DNA of 64,000 nt from positions 1-64,000 of the forward strand of contig JAIPDI010000006.1 in assembly GCA_021737785.1 (NCBI GenBank), written 5' to 3'. The stretch comes from Deltaproteobacteria bacterium (GTDB taxonomy: Bacteria; Desulfobacterota; DSM-4660; Desulfatiglandales; Desulfatiglandaceae). Under the pieces are notes generated by a model that ran no database searches, was not told where the DNA came from, and saw only the letters and a program-made list of their open reading frames with translations. This document shows positions 31,108-40,259 of this stretch, piece by piece. The position numbers and the translations under genes are program-made. Every line of letters begins with the position of its first letter. Within the stretch, counting starts at the first letter, position 1.

Positions 31108-32297
31108 TACATTACCTCCAGTTCGGCTTCCAGGGCCCCGGCAGCCCTGAGCGCCTGGAATATGGTCATCAGGTCCCGTGGAGATACCCCAAGGGCGTTG
31201 AGGCCCCTGACCACATCGGCGATGGTCACGCTCCGTTTCACAAGGAAGAGCTTGCTTTTTTCTTCTTCTGCGGAGATGTTCGTGTCACTGGTTACCACGG
31301 TGGCTCCTCCTGGAGCGGTGATGGTGCTCCCGTCCTCCGAGGTCATCGGCCCTGCCCCCGGCGCCGCGCCCGGGGCAAAGGGCATCGGTTGAGAGACATC
31401 CTCATTTTCCTTGATCTCGATGCTGAGATTCCCGTGGGCGATGGCGACCGTTGCAATCCGGACATTTTCTCCGATCACCACCGTACCGGTTCGCTCATTA
31501 ATGACCACTTTTGAAGATTTGTCCGGATCAATATCCAATTGCTCTATCATGGCCACCAACTCAACCGTATGGCCTGAATATTCCTTCGGAATTTCAACCT
31601 CTATGGTGCCGGCATCCAAGGCCCTCGCCAACCGGTCTTTCAGTGCTGAATTAATGCTTTTCACAATCCTTATAGCGTTGGTAAAATCCGGATTTCTCAA
31701 GGAGAATGACAAGGCCCCCTTCTTGACAAACGCGTAAGGAATTTCATTTTCGATAATGCCGCCTCCTACAATCCGGCCTACGGTGGGGAAGTTCTTGGTG
31801 ACCTTGGCCGCCTTTCCCGAAACCGCATAACCGCCGGTGCTGACCGGTCCCTGAGCCACCACATAGACTCTTCCATCGGCCCCCTTGAGCGGCGTAACCA
31901 GCAAGGTTCCGCCCGTGAGGCTTTCCGCATCGCCGATGGAACTGACCGTCACGTCAATTTTTGAGCCAACCTTTCCAAATGCGGGCAGATCCGCGGTAAC
32001 CATCACCGCAGCGACATTTTCGATCTTTTCCACATTTTTGGGGTCCACCGTCACCCCCATCCTTTCCAGCAGACTGGCCAGTGACTGAAAAGTGAATTGG
32101 GAGTCCTTTCCATCCCCTGTTCCGCTCAACCCCACGACCAGGCCGTACCCTACCAGCTGATTGGTGCGAACCCCCTTCACTTCCGTCAGTTCCTTGATTC
32201 GGGAGGCGTCGGCGTCCCCAACGCAGAAGAATAGGGCCACACATGCAATCGTCGCCTTCGCAACCAAATTACTTGGGAACACGAAGATGTTTTTCAT
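31107..32297 (-). CDS. flgI: Flagellar P-ring protein FlgI
   Basis: 396 residues from ATG 32297, which has GGAGAG upstream and leaves a proper signal peptide (KATIACVALFFCVGDADA). Motifs of FlgI: VKGVRTNQLVGYGLVVGLSG, VSSIGDAESLTGGTLLVTPL and the C-terminal VADVVRGLNALGVSPRDLMT. It is exported to the periplasm and forms the peptidoglycan ring with help from FlgA. An Ala/Pro/Gly-rich insertion (APGAAPGAGP) is unusual. Confidence 0.96.
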   Translation of the reverse strand: MKNIFVFPSNLVAKATIACVALFFCVGDADASRIKELTEVKGVRTNQLVGYGLVVGLSGTGDGKDSQFTFQSLASLLERMGVTVDPKNVEKIENVAAVMVTADLPAFGKVGSKIDVTVSSIGDAESLTGGTLLVTPLKGADGRVYVVAQGPVSTGGYAVSGKAAKVTKNFPTVGRIVGGGIIENEIPYAFVKKGALSFSLRNPDFTNAIRIVKSINSALKDRLARALDAGTIEVEIPKEYSGHTVELVAMIEQLDIDPDKSSKVVINERTGTVVIGENVRIATVAIAHGNLSIEIKENEDVSQPMPFAPGAAPGAGPMTSEDGSTITAPGGATVVTSDTNISAEEEKSKLFLVKRSVTIADVVRGLNALGVSPRDLMTIFQALRAAGALEAELEVM

Positions 32298-32335
32298 AAT
32301 TCTCTCCTGCAGTGCCATGAGGGAACCATCTGCAT

Positions 32336-33088
32336 TTAAAATGGCGACAATACATTGAAAAGGTTGGAAAACCAGCCTGGACGCTGACGTTGATTGATTA
32401 CGCCCCTCCCCCTGTAAACCAGTTTTGCGTCCGAAATGCAGGATGAATCGACCTCATAGCGCCTCTTTTTGGGTTCGTAGCGGATGTCCCTCGGCTGAAT
32501 AATCCCGGATATGAGCAGATCCTGGGTCTCATCATTTACCGTGATCTCCCGGCCCCCCACAATCACCAGGTTGCCGTCGGGGAGGACCTTGACGACTCTT
32601 GCAGTGATGGTTCCTGTGAGTATGCCGGTCCGTGTCGTTCTTCCACCACCCTTGGAACTGTTGCTGAGTTCTGCATCCGCGGATCCTTTATAGTCGCCCG
32701 CCTTCCAATTGGTGCCGGACCAGCCGGCCTTCATGCTGCCGCCGATGCCTCCTGTTCTTTCGACATCCGTATTGGCGCCTGACTCGCCCCTGAGTCTACT
32801 GTCCGGATCCAGATAAACCGTTACCACGTCTCCCACGTTGCTGGCCTTATAATCCTTGAATAATGAGCTCAGTTCCCCATTTTCCCGCCAGAGGGATCCC
32901 TCATATTTTGTCGGCTGCAGTCGATGCTCATAGTTGATTTCAGGACCGCCGGAGACGACTGGCATGGACAGGAGGGGTTCTTTACGGATCTCCTGGGAGC
33001 TGCCTCCGCATCCGGCAAGGGATAAGAGAAGGAAAACAACCGCAATTCCAAATGGTACTACCACCGTCCGCCCCCACCTGACAAACAT
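32336..33088 (-). CDS. flgH: Flagellar L-ring lipoprotein FlgH
   Basis: About 250 residues from ATG 33088 (AGGAGACAAGGGG upstream); the longer frame overlaps flgA. A lipoprotein leader (AVVFLLLSLAGC) is followed by SLWRENGELSSLFKDYKASN, VGDVVTVYL and the C-terminal GNLVIVGGREITVNDETQDL, ISGIIQPRDI. It forms the outer-membrane ring. The FlgO-type proteins at 2681-5071 would associate with it. Confidence 0.94.
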   Translation of the reverse strand: MFVRWGRTVVVPFGIAVVFLLLSLAGCGGSSQEIRKEPLLSMPVVSGGPEINYEHRLQPTKYEGSLWRENGELSSLFKDYKASNVGDVVTVYLDPDSRLRGESGANTDVERTGGIGGSMKAGWSGTNWKAGDYKGSADAELSNSSKGGGRTTRTGILTGTITARVVKVLPDGNLVIVGGREITVNDETQDLLISGIIQPRDIRYEPKKRRYEVDSSCISDAKLVYRGRGVINQRQRPGWFSNLFNVLSPF

Positions 33089-33104
33089 CCCCTTGTCTCC
33101 TTTT

Positions 33105-34106
33105 TCAGAAATCGACCCGCACTGTTTTTGAATCCACCACCTGGGCGTAGATGCCCTTTTTGGAGTCAATATTTTCAACCAGGATTCTTTCCCCTTCACG
33201 ACCTTCTCGTACCTTGACAACGCCTAATGCCGTTATCCTCATCCCCGCCGATTCGGCGAGCACCGTCACCACATCCCCCCGTTTGACCATGGGCGGGAAT
33301 TCAATCATATCCGTTCTCAATACGGCCCTGACATTAACGGCCTTCCGAGTTCTTTTTCCAAGGATGTCTCCCAAATCCGCCAATGCATTGGAAGGGAGGT
33401 TCGCCACGTCCATTTCCTGCACTTCAATATCGTCTTCCGTGATCTCCCGGTATCTCCCCAAAGGCCTCTTGGCGACAATTACCTTCTTCAGAACTTCGAC
33501 ATCGGCTACGGCCCAAACCTTTTTCTCCAATTCTTCCCCGACATATATGCTGACCGCGAGAGGCATCTTCCCGGACCATTCCCTCTCCACGGGCGGTTCC
33601 ACCTTGAATGTGACGACGCCCTTGGGGAGGATGATCTCCTTATCGAACTGGATCTCCTTAACGCGTATTTTTTCATTTCTGGGGATCACGGCCCGGCGGA
33701 TATAGGCCAGGACCACCTCCTGGATCGTCTCTTTTGAAATCCGTTCAACTCCCCTTGTGACTTCAGCATTATCCGGGACGTGTAGCGCGACCTGCGACAC
33801 GTCGACATCATACTGCTTCAGCCGAAGCTGTATACGGGCCTCATCAATACTGCGAGACTTTCCAGGCAGCGGAGACCTACCGATCTCAATGCCCCGGAGC
33901 TCCCGAACCAGCTTCCGATCGACACCTGTCACCTGCGAAATGTCCCCGAGACATATCTCATCCTTGTTCACCTCTGATTGCCGGGATACATCGACCACGA
34001 CCACGGGGGCTGCGAACGCGGGCCGTGGCGTTCCCGGCATCGCGGACGTGAAAAACGCGATAAAAAACGTCGTGATGAACCATTTTGAAGCAGTCATAAT
34101 CCGCAT
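33105..34106 (-). CDS. flgA: P-ring assembly chaperone FlgA
   Basis: About 333 residues from ATG 34106, which starts right at the flgG stop (taagATG); 34097 is an alternative. A signal peptide (WFITTFFIAFFTSAMPGTPR, then PAFA) is followed by a middle region and a C-terminal SAF domain: VIVAKRPLGRYREITEDDIE, KRTRKAVNVRAVLRTDMI and a final GDVVTVLAESAGMRITALGV. It is a periplasmic helper for P-ring assembly. The N-terminal portion is longer than in enteric FlgA. Confidence 0.9.
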   Translation of the reverse strand: MRIMTASKWFITTFFIAFFTSAMPGTPRPAFAAPVVVVDVSRQSEVNKDEICLGDISQVTGVDRKLVRELRGIEIGRSPLPGKSRSIDEARIQLRLKQYDVDVSQVALHVPDNAEVTRGVERISKETIQEVVLAYIRRAVIPRNEKIRVKEIQFDKEIILPKGVVTFKVEPPVEREWSGKMPLAVSIYVGEELEKKVWAVADVEVLKKVIVAKRPLGRYREITEDDIEVQEMDVANLPSNALADLGDILGKRTRKAVNVRAVLRTDMIEFPPMVKRGDVVTVLAESAGMRITALGVVKVREGREGERILVENIDSKKGIYAQVVDSKTVRVDF

Positions 34107-34107
34107 C

Positions 34108-34896
34108 TTACCGTTTGATGTTGTTTGCCATCTGAAGGATATCATCAGCCGCCTTGATGGCCTTGCTGTTGATCTCATATGCCCTCTGGGCGGCAATCAT
34201 ATGCACCATCTCTTCCACCACATTGACATTTGACATCTCCACATAACCTTGGGAAAGGGTCCCGAATCCGTCTTCGCCAGGCGTCCCGGTGATCTCATCT
34301 CCTGATGCTTTTGTGGGAAGAAAGAGGTTTTTTCCGATGCTGTTGAGCCCCCCGGGGTTCAGGAACTTGACCAATTCTATGCTGCCGATTTCGCTGGGCT
34401 CGACATCTCCTGCCTGAAGTACCGATACCGTCCCATCCGATCCGATGGATATGGAAGTGGCATCGTCTGGAATGGTTATCTCCGGCTCCAGTGAAAACCC
34501 GTCAGAAGTAACGATTCGTCCATCGCTGTCCAGCTTGAATGCCCCGGATCTCGTATAGGCGGTTTCTCCGTTGGGCTGAAGGATCTGGAAAAAACCATCC
34601 CCCTCAATGGCCATATCCAGCTCATTATTGGTTGCCTGGAAATCTCCCTCGCTGAAGATTTTCTGGGTGGCAACCGAACGTGTTCCATGGCCCAGTTGGA
34701 TTCCCGTCGGCACCTCGTTCCCCTGGGCCGAGGATACTCCGGCCGGCCGCATCGTCTGATACAAGAGGTCCTGAAAATCGATTCGGCTTTTTTTGAAACC
34801 CGCTGTATTGACATTGGCCAGGTTATTGGCAATCACGTCAATATTCATATTCTGCGCCTGCATCCCGGTGGACGCAATCCACAATGTTCGTAACAT
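34108..34896 (-). CDS. flgG: Distal rod protein FlgG
   Basis: 262 residues, the standard size. N-terminal [20 protein letters not shown] then [15 protein letters not shown]; central [19 protein letters not shown]-terminal [20 protein letters not shown] with the final [15 protein letters not shown]. It forms the distal rod. Confidence 0.97.
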   Translation of the reverse strand: MLRTLWIASTGMQAQNMNIDVIANNLANVNTAGFKKSRIDFQDLLYQTMRPAGVSSAQGNEVPTGIQLGHGTRSVATQKIFSEGDFQATNNELDMAIEGDGFFQILQPNGETAYTRSGAFKLDSDGRIVTSDGFSLEPEITIPDDATSISIGSDGTVSVLQAGDVEPSEIGSIELVKFLNPGGLNSIGKNLFLPTKASGDEITGTPGEDGFGTLSQGYVEMSNVNVVEEMVHMIAAQRAYEINSKAIKAADDILQMANNIKR

Positions 34897-34938
34897 ACTT
34901 ACCTCCTGCCGCCCTGAATCCTGCGGCCCCTGTTTATG

Positions 34939-35679
34939 CTACAGTTTGCCCACATCCGTTATCGCCCTGCGGGTGACATCATCAAGATGCTGGATCACCT
35001 TTTGATACGATTCATATCCCCTCATCACATCGATCATCTCGGTCATGGCCCGCAAACCGTTCACGTTAGACATTTCAATAAAGCCTTGTTTCACCATGGC
35101 ATCCTCACTCTTGACTTCTCTGGCCTCTCTCTGGGACGGTGCGAACATGGTTTCACCCATCTTCCTGAGGTTGTGAAGATCCAGAACCCTGACCACTTTT
35201 ATGGCGCCGACGGGCGCTCCGTCCGCATACACAGTCCCACTCTCGTCAATCCTCACATCCTGTCCGGATATGGTTATGGTGCCGCCCTCGCCCTCAACCG
35301 GATACCCCGCTTTTGTGACCAGCACCCCTTCCTGATTGAGGGCGAAACTGCCGTTCCGGGTATACTGTCTTCCATCGGGGGATTGGATACAGAAGAAGCC
35401 GCTCCCATCCAGGGCAAGGTCCAGGGGATGGTCGGTGTGTTTGAGGTCGCCCTGGGTAAAATCTATGGTGGTCCCGGAAGGCAGAGGGGCAGGTGCGTAC
35501 AGGGAAGTCATCACTTTTGAATCCTCCACCCCGGTTGGCTTCTCTTTCGGGACCCTGAAGATCAGTCTGTCCTGCTTAAATCCGGCCGTATTGATATTGG
35601 ACAAATTGTTTGCCAGGATATCCAATCTCTTTTCATGATATGTGGCGCCTGAAGCAGCGGAAAACAAGGCCTGGCTCAT
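34939..35679 (-). CDS. flgF: Proximal rod protein FlgF
   Basis: 246 residues. N-terminal SGATYHEKRLDILANNLSNI, central DHPLDLALDGSGFFCI, C-terminal GFIEMSNVNGLRAMTEMIDV. It precedes flgG by 42 bp, the usual order. It is the first gene after a sigma-54 promoter at 35751, so it heads the flgF-G-A-H-I-J operon. Confidence 0.94.
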   Translation of the reverse strand: MSQALFSAASGATYHEKRLDILANNLSNINTAGFKQDRLIFRVPKEKPTGVEDSKVMTSLYAPAPLPSGTTIDFTQGDLKHTDHPLDLALDGSGFFCIQSPDGRQYTRNGSFALNQEGVLVTKAGYPVEGEGGTITISGQDVRIDESGTVYADGAPVGAIKVVRVLDLHNLRKMGETMFAPSQREAREVKSEDAMVKQGFIEMSNVNGLRAMTEMIDVMRGYESYQKVIQHLDDVTRRAITDVGKL

Positions 35680-35750
35680 ATATTCACCTCCAGAGGCTAT
35701 AGGGACATCTTCTGCAATTTCCTAATCCTTCAATTTACTTAATTGCCAAC

Positions 35751-35767
35751 ATGCAAGGTGTATACCA
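35751..35767 (-). promoter_or_regulatory. Sigma-54 promoter candidate of the flgF operon
   Basis: Minus-strand TGGTATA-CACC-TTGCAT has GG-N10-GC with a perfect TTGCA; the -24 box is TGGtAta against TGGCACG. It lies 72 bp upstream of flgF. Confidence 0.6.
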
Positions 35768-35832
35768 GAAGCCCATATCCGAGGCATCCTCAATCTTGCT
35801 GAACCCAGGAAGTCTGTTTACAATCCTTATCT

Positions 35833-35944
35833 GCGACTTCTCTGCACCATGCGGAGAAGTTGGCGCCGTATCAGTCAGCGCTCAAAAATTGCCGGGATTT
35901 GCACCTATACCTTTTGGGTTGCGGCGTTAGGCCGCCTTGGGGAA
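35833..35944. repeat. Dispersed repeat B, copy 2 (in the 360-bp flgF upstream gap)
   Basis: It shares the inverted repeat cttctctgcaccatgcgg-agaag and the ending ttgcggc..ggccgcc-tggg with copy 1 at 9438-9536, in the same plus-strand orientation, with a diverged middle. The rest of the 35680-36040 gap holds the sigma-54 promoter and no gene. Confidence 0.7.
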
Positions 35945-36040
35945 ACAGAACCTGAGTGGCAAAAGCCGGTAGGCAGTATTTTCCCCTCCAGCCGTTTTCC
36001 GCAACCGAATGCCGATCGGAAAACGTCCTTCCGGTCCTGA

Positions 36041-36547
36041 TTAAACCAAAAATGAATGACCGGTCCGAACATCCCTCCCGGCGCCGGCTCTCAGACGACT
36101 CACCTTCAAAACCAGTTCAATCTCCCTTTTGGGCAGCCCAACCCTCTCAAAAATTTCATCCTTATCAAGACCCAAATCGGCAAGTCTCTTCACCTCTTTG
36201 TAGCGATCACCCGTGGATGAAACAGACACATCGCAACCTCTTTCCTCGGCATGTCCGCGTTCCTGAACCGGGTCGGAGAGGGGTTGCGCTATCGGGGGAT
36301 CATTGTCTATGATATTTTCCGGGTTTGCACTCTCCCCCCCCTCGAATTCGCCCAAGGTCGCCAGAGACGCCCTGTCCGCCCGTGTCAATTTCCTGAATTC
36401 CTGGTTGAAATCCCTCACGCTTCCCGCGACGCCCCGCATCGGAAAATTACGCCTGTACCGGGCCCTCTGATGAACCAGCAATACCACGGTAACCGCACAC
36501 ATGCAGATCGCCACCACATCTCCAATCCATTGAATCTGTTCCACCAT
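36041..36547 (-). CDS. Membrane-anchored DUF2802-like protein
   Basis: 168 residues from ATG 36547. One N-terminal transmembrane helix (GDVVAICMCAVTVVLLVHQ) is followed by a basic, low-complexity cytoplasmic part and a C-terminal helix-turn-helix-like segment (KRLADLGLDKDEIFERVGLP, REIELVLKV). This architecture matches the DUF2802 type of small protein found next to fliA/flhFG in many polar-flagellate genomes. Function unknown; the position suggests coupling to FlhF/FlhG or FliA (inference). Confidence 0.65.
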   Translation of the reverse strand: MVEQIQWIGDVVAICMCAVTVVLLVHQRARYRRNFPMRGVAGSVRDFNQEFRKLTRADRASLATLGEFEGGESANPENIIDNDPPIAQPLSDPVQERGHAEERGCDVSVSSTGDRYKEVKRLADLGLDKDEIFERVGLPKREIELVLKVSRLRAGAGRDVRTGHSFLV

Positions 36548-36591
36548 CAAGACCCCGTTTACACCCTGTCTGTTCGCGTCTTAAGCCGCAT

Positions 36592-36900
36592 CTACACGTG
36601 AATATCCACAACCGATCCCGGCTGGGACGATACATCCGTCTTCCCTTCATTATCCGGACCCCGGTTTTCTTCCTCTTTCCCGAGGGAAGCAGCATCTATC
36701 GGTGAGATCATTTCCCCGGCCACGTCTTCCCTGTTGCCGCCAAAATCTGCCGTGTCTTCCTGATCCTGTGCATTTTCTTCGGTGAGCTGCCGTTCAAAGC
36801 GCCTTTTGTCAGGATCCCGGTTCTCTCGTTTCACAGAAGCTATCTTCTGAGCAGGCGCAAATGCGACACCCAGTTTATGCAAAACAATTTTGTCCGCCAA
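36592..36900 (-). CDS. Small charged protein next to fliA
   Basis: About 102 residues. I choose TTG 36900 because GGGGAGGTGG lies seven bases upstream; the longer frame from 36975 runs through that ribosome site. The N-terminal segment ADKIVLHKLGVAFAPAQKIA is followed by a strongly charged, probably disordered tail ending VVDIHV. I do not recognise a family. It lies between fliA and the DUF2802-like gene, co-directional with both. Confidence 0.62.
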   Translation of the reverse strand: MADKIVLHKLGVAFAPAQKIASVKRENRDPDKRRFERQLTEENAQDQEDTADFGGNREDVAGEMISPIDAASLGKEEENRGPDNEGKTDVSSQPGSVVDIHV

Positions 36901-37012
36901 TTTTCCACCTCCCCACTTATGAAAAAAATGGAGGCCCTGTTTCAACGGCCGAACACGGCCGATCCAAAAAGTCAACCACCCGGCCCGGACCTAATACACG
37001 GTGGGCCTGGGA

Positions 37013-37780
37013 TCACGCAAATTCATCATTGCCGAAGCCCATTTTGCTCAACTTTTTCCTCAAATGGATTATCGCCTGTGAGTGAATTTGAGAGACTCTC
37101 GATTCGGTAATGTCCAAAGTTGCGCCGATTTCTTTCATATTCAATTCGTCCCAATAATAGAGCGACATTACGAGCTTTTCCTTCTCCGGAAGTTCTTCAA
37201 TGGCATCGGCAATGCAGTCCTTCAGTTCCTTCAGACCCGTTAGATTCGATGGGTCCTCTCCACTCCCGTCAATCAGATAGTCCATGAGGCCGGCCTTTTC
37301 TTCTTTGGAAGAAAGGCCTATTTCTTCAAAACTCACAAAAGACATGTTGGACATGGCCCGTATTCTGTAAAAATCGTCGAGATCGAGATCCATCTCATCT
37401 GCGATCTCTTCGTCGGTCGCTTCTCTGCCAAGTTTCTGTTCAAGGGCCTTATGGGCAGCCATCAGTTCCCGTATCTTGCTCCGGCTTGATCTCGATAAAT
37501 GATCTCTGGAACGAAGTTCGGTGAGGACGGCGCCTTTCACCTTGAAGACAGCATAGGTGGAAAATTTGTTGTCTCTTCGATGGTCATAATTCTCCATGGC
37601 GTGCATCAACCCTATCACCCCTGCATTGATCAGATCGTCAACCTCAACAGTGGCCGGGAGATGCACGGCAATCCGGTGTACGATATTCTTGACAAAGGGG
37701 AGATACTGGAGGATCGACTGATTCCTCAGAATGACATCATCCTGCTCATATGCATCGCATTCCCATTTCGGCAAACCCAT
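37013..37780 (-). CDS. fliA: Flagellar sigma factor FliA (sigma-28)
   Basis: About 255 residues from ATG 37780, with GGAGGT 12 bases upstream. Region 2: LQYLPFVKNIVHRIAVHLPA, LINAGVIGLMHAMENYD and KFSTYAVFKVKGAVLTELRS. Region 3 and 4 follow: RSSRSKIRELMAAHKALEQK, ELPEKEKLVMSLYYWDELNM, EIGATLDITESRVSQIHSQA. It would read the TAAAGTTT/CGATAA promoters before flgK and flgM and is inhibited by FlgM. Confidence 0.96.
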   Translation of the reverse strand: MGLPKWECDAYEQDDVILRNQSILQYLPFVKNIVHRIAVHLPATVEVDDLINAGVIGLMHAMENYDHRRDNKFSTYAVFKVKGAVLTELRSRDHLSRSSRSKIRELMAAHKALEQKLGREATDEEIADEMDLDLDDFYRIRAMSNMSFVSFEEIGLSSKEEKAGLMDYLIDGSGEDPSNLTGLKELKDCIADAIEELPEKEKLVMSLYYWDELNMKEIGATLDITESRVSQIHSQAIIHLRKKLSKMGFGNDEFA

Positions 37781-37843
37781 AGTTAGTAGACTACCTCCAC
37801 ACATTCATTGATAACACAGGTAACCCGCATCCAACTTCTCTTG

Positions 37844-38755
37844 TCATTGCTGACAATCCTTTTCCACAACATTTCTCCAGAAGAAATTGGCGACGCCTTC
37901 CGGTGGCTGCAGCGCCGGTGTCTCGCAGATTTTCTTTGCCAGCACAGCAAAACATTTGCTCGCCTGGGAATTGGGGCAAAGTTCGCTGACAACTCTTTGC
38001 AGCTTCACGCCTTTTCTGACCTCTTCGTCGGCCAGTACATATCCGGTATACTCCAATGTAATGTCCAGGAACTTGTCCGTTACCAGTTTAAGCTGCCTGT
38101 ACAGTTCACTCGCTTCTTTTGCGGTTTTGGCGAAATTGACAATCAGCTTGAAATACTTCTGCGAATAGTGCAGGCGCAGAACCTTCATTAACGCATATGC
38201 ATCCGTAACAGACGTCGGTTCCGGGGAGACCACGACAATAATCTCCTGGGCGCTGCTGTTAAAATACATTACATTCGCTGAAATGCCCGCACCTGTATCG
38301 ATTAAGAAGACATCCACGGAATCAAGCATACGCTCAAGGGAAGAAAGGATCCTGACTCTCTGCTGATCCGTCAGGTGCGTCAGAGATTCGATGCCGGAGG
38401 AGGCGGGGAGAATCTTCATATTGCCCGGACCTGTTATGGCAATATCCGATATGTTCATCGTACCCATCGCCACATGGGAGATGTTGTGCTTGGGTGCAAG
38501 CCCCAGCAACACATCCATATTTCCGAGACCCAGATCGGCGTCGAAGATCAGGACCCTTTTGTCCAGCTGCGTCATGGCGAATCCGAGGTTAGCGACAATA
38601 TTTGTCTTTCCCACGCCTCCCTTTCCGCTCGTTATGGCAATGACGCGGGTATTCGACTTTTGAGTCTGTTTGGGCTCTTTGCCCAAAACAGTTCCCTTCT
38701 CGGCGAGTTTATCCGTCAATCTGATCACATTGCTACGGGAAGTCTCATGTTGCAT
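37844..38755 (-). CDS. flhG: MinD-like ATPase FlhG (flagellar number regulator)
   Basis: 303 residues. The deviant Walker A is ITSGKGGVGKTNIVANLGFA, then LIFDADLGLGNMDVLLGLAP and FLIDTGAGISANVMYFNSSA. The ~20 N-terminal residues (IRLTDKLAEKGTVLG) could hold the activator helix that stimulates FlhF GTPase. It lies 33 bp downstream of flhF, the standard pair for polar flagellar number and site control. Confidence 0.94.
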   Translation of the reverse strand: MQHETSRSNVIRLTDKLAEKGTVLGKEPKQTQKSNTRVIAITSGKGGVGKTNIVANLGFAMTQLDKRVLIFDADLGLGNMDVLLGLAPKHNISHVAMGTMNISDIAITGPGNMKILPASSGIESLTHLTDQQRVRILSSLERMLDSVDVFLIDTGAGISANVMYFNSSAQEIIVVVSPEPTSVTDAYALMKVLRLHYSQKYFKLIVNFAKTAKEASELYRQLKLVTDKFLDITLEYTGYVLADEEVRKGVKLQRVVSELCPNSQASKCFAVLAKKICETPALQPPEGVANFFWRNVVEKDCQQ

Positions 38756-38788
38756 TTTATTTTTCCCCTCGAGCCAAGCATAAGGTTG

Positions 38789-40258
38789 TCAGTAAGCGAC
38801 GATTTCTTTCATTTCTTGGGTTGCGGCCCCCGTCAATGACGGTTCATCATTTTCTTCTTCAACTTCGGGTTGACACGCCCTGCAAGGACGAAAATTGTTT
38901 GCCAACGCTTCGGCCCGGGTATTAAAAACGACCCTGTTTCGGTTGCCGATTCTTTCCACCCATTTGCAGGAAGGATGGTGAAAAAGATCAGAATTCGTGT
39001 TGGCCACATATGCCTCGGCTTCAAACCCTCTCTCTCGGTTCCATTCGAGCGTCCGGGAGTTCTCTTCAGGCAATTGCTTCAATCCGTGTGCACGCCTTTT
39101 TTTCTGTCCTGCACATAATAGGCCTATCAGGCGATCCACCGATCCTTCTTCAATATTTTCCGGGATCTCCTGTCCGTTCGCAAAGTAAGACACCGGGAGC
39201 TTTGCGTGCACCACGGCATTCAGCATGGATCCATATTCAATCGTCTCATCGATTTTTGTAAACAGCAGCCAATCGATATGAAGCATATTGAATTTATTGA
39301 AAATGGATTCAAAATCCTTGCCTTTAGTTCCGGCCGCCGCCAAGAGATGGATCTCTAAAGAATCAAGCCCCTCCAAAAGCGCCTTCAGCTCATTAATTTC
39401 ATATATGTCATGGTGACTGATTCCGGGCGTATCAATCAGGATGAGATCTTTATCCCTGAACCTTTTCAGACATCCCTTGAGTTCCTTCTGGTTCGACACA
39501 GCGGCTACGGGCACGTCCAGGATGTTCCCATAGGCTTCCATCTGCGCCGCGGCCCCGATTCGATGATCATTGAGGGTGATGAGTGCTATCTTTTTCCCAT
39601 TCTGAAAAGTCTCGCTCACGGCCATTTTGGCCATGGTCGTTGTTTTCCCAACGCCGGTCGGTCCCACAAGGACCACAATGCGATGCTTCTCGGCACCCAT
39701 TTTATGGATGCGGTCCGTCACTCCCAGCTCCTTGAGCTGGTCCTTCAGATGCCCCTTGACCTCAGCGTCCCCCAACACCTTTTCTGAGGCTATCTCCTCT
39801 CTGAGACTTTCAATCAAACCGGAGGCAATGGTTTCTTCCACACCCTGTTTCAGCAATTCCTCATAGAGATTGAGAAATCGGATGAGGTTGTCGTTTCTGC
39901 GAAAATGCGGCTTCGCCGGGTCGGAAGGCTGGATCCTTTTCATCCGCTCTCTCTGTCCAAGGTTCAGTTGACGGGACGCCCCGGTGTCCGATTGATCTTT
40001 GTGACCTGCACCCGCGGACCGGCCCTTTTGAAGCGTCCATTTCCTGGCCGCAAAGTATTCCATTTTGGGCTTTCCATTTCCATGGGGAGTGTCGGTCGCC
40101 GCGGTCACCTCCACGCCAGGGCTTCTCAGCAACCCAAGGACGCCTTTCCCCTTGGTGACGTCCCTGGCCGAAAGAATAACCGCCTGAGGCCCAAATTCCC
40201 GCTTGATCATTTTCAGGGCCTCTGCCATATCTCGTGCCTCAAATCTTTTGATCTGCAT
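38789..40258 (-). CDS. flhF: SRP-type GTPase FlhF with C-terminal Ada-like zinc module
   Basis: 489 residues. N-terminal MQIKRFEARDMAEALKMIKR then a basic linker, an N domain (~140-190) and the G domain: G1 VGPTGVGKTTTMAKMA, LITLNDHRIGAAAQMEAYG, G3 LILIDTPGIS (usually DTAGRS), G4 TKIDET. It sets the site of a polar flagellum. After the G domain (~residue 425) comes ANTNSDLFHHPSCKWVERI and later EALANNFRPCRACQP, an H/C-x-C-x2-C layout like the Ada N-terminal zinc domain. The fusion is unusual, and the G2/G3 departures suggest altered nucleotide handling. Confidence 0.92.
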   Translation of the reverse strand: MQIKRFEARDMAEALKMIKREFGPQAVILSARDVTKGKGVLGLLRSPGVEVTAATDTPHGNGKPKMEYFAARKWTLQKGRSAGAGHKDQSDTGASRQLNLGQRERMKRIQPSDPAKPHFRRNDNLIRFLNLYEELLKQGVEETIASGLIESLREEIASEKVLGDAEVKGHLKDQLKELGVTDRIHKMGAEKHRIVVLVGPTGVGKTTTMAKMAVSETFQNGKKIALITLNDHRIGAAAQMEAYGNILDVPVAAVSNQKELKGCLKRFRDKDLILIDTPGISHHDIYEINELKALLEGLDSLEIHLLAAAGTKGKDFESIFNKFNMLHIDWLLFTKIDETIEYGSMLNAVVHAKLPVSYFANGQEIPENIEEGSVDRLIGLLCAGQKKRRAHGLKQLPEENSRTLEWNRERGFEAEAYVANTNSDLFHHPSCKWVERIGNRNRVVFNTRAEALANNFRPCRACQPEVEEENDEPSLTGAATQEMKEIVAY

Positions 40259-40259
40259 G

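Noticed and set aside
36901-36975. 25-codon upstream extension of the small gene next to fliA
   Set aside because: The extension contains the GGGGAGG ribosome site that serves the TTG at 36900.
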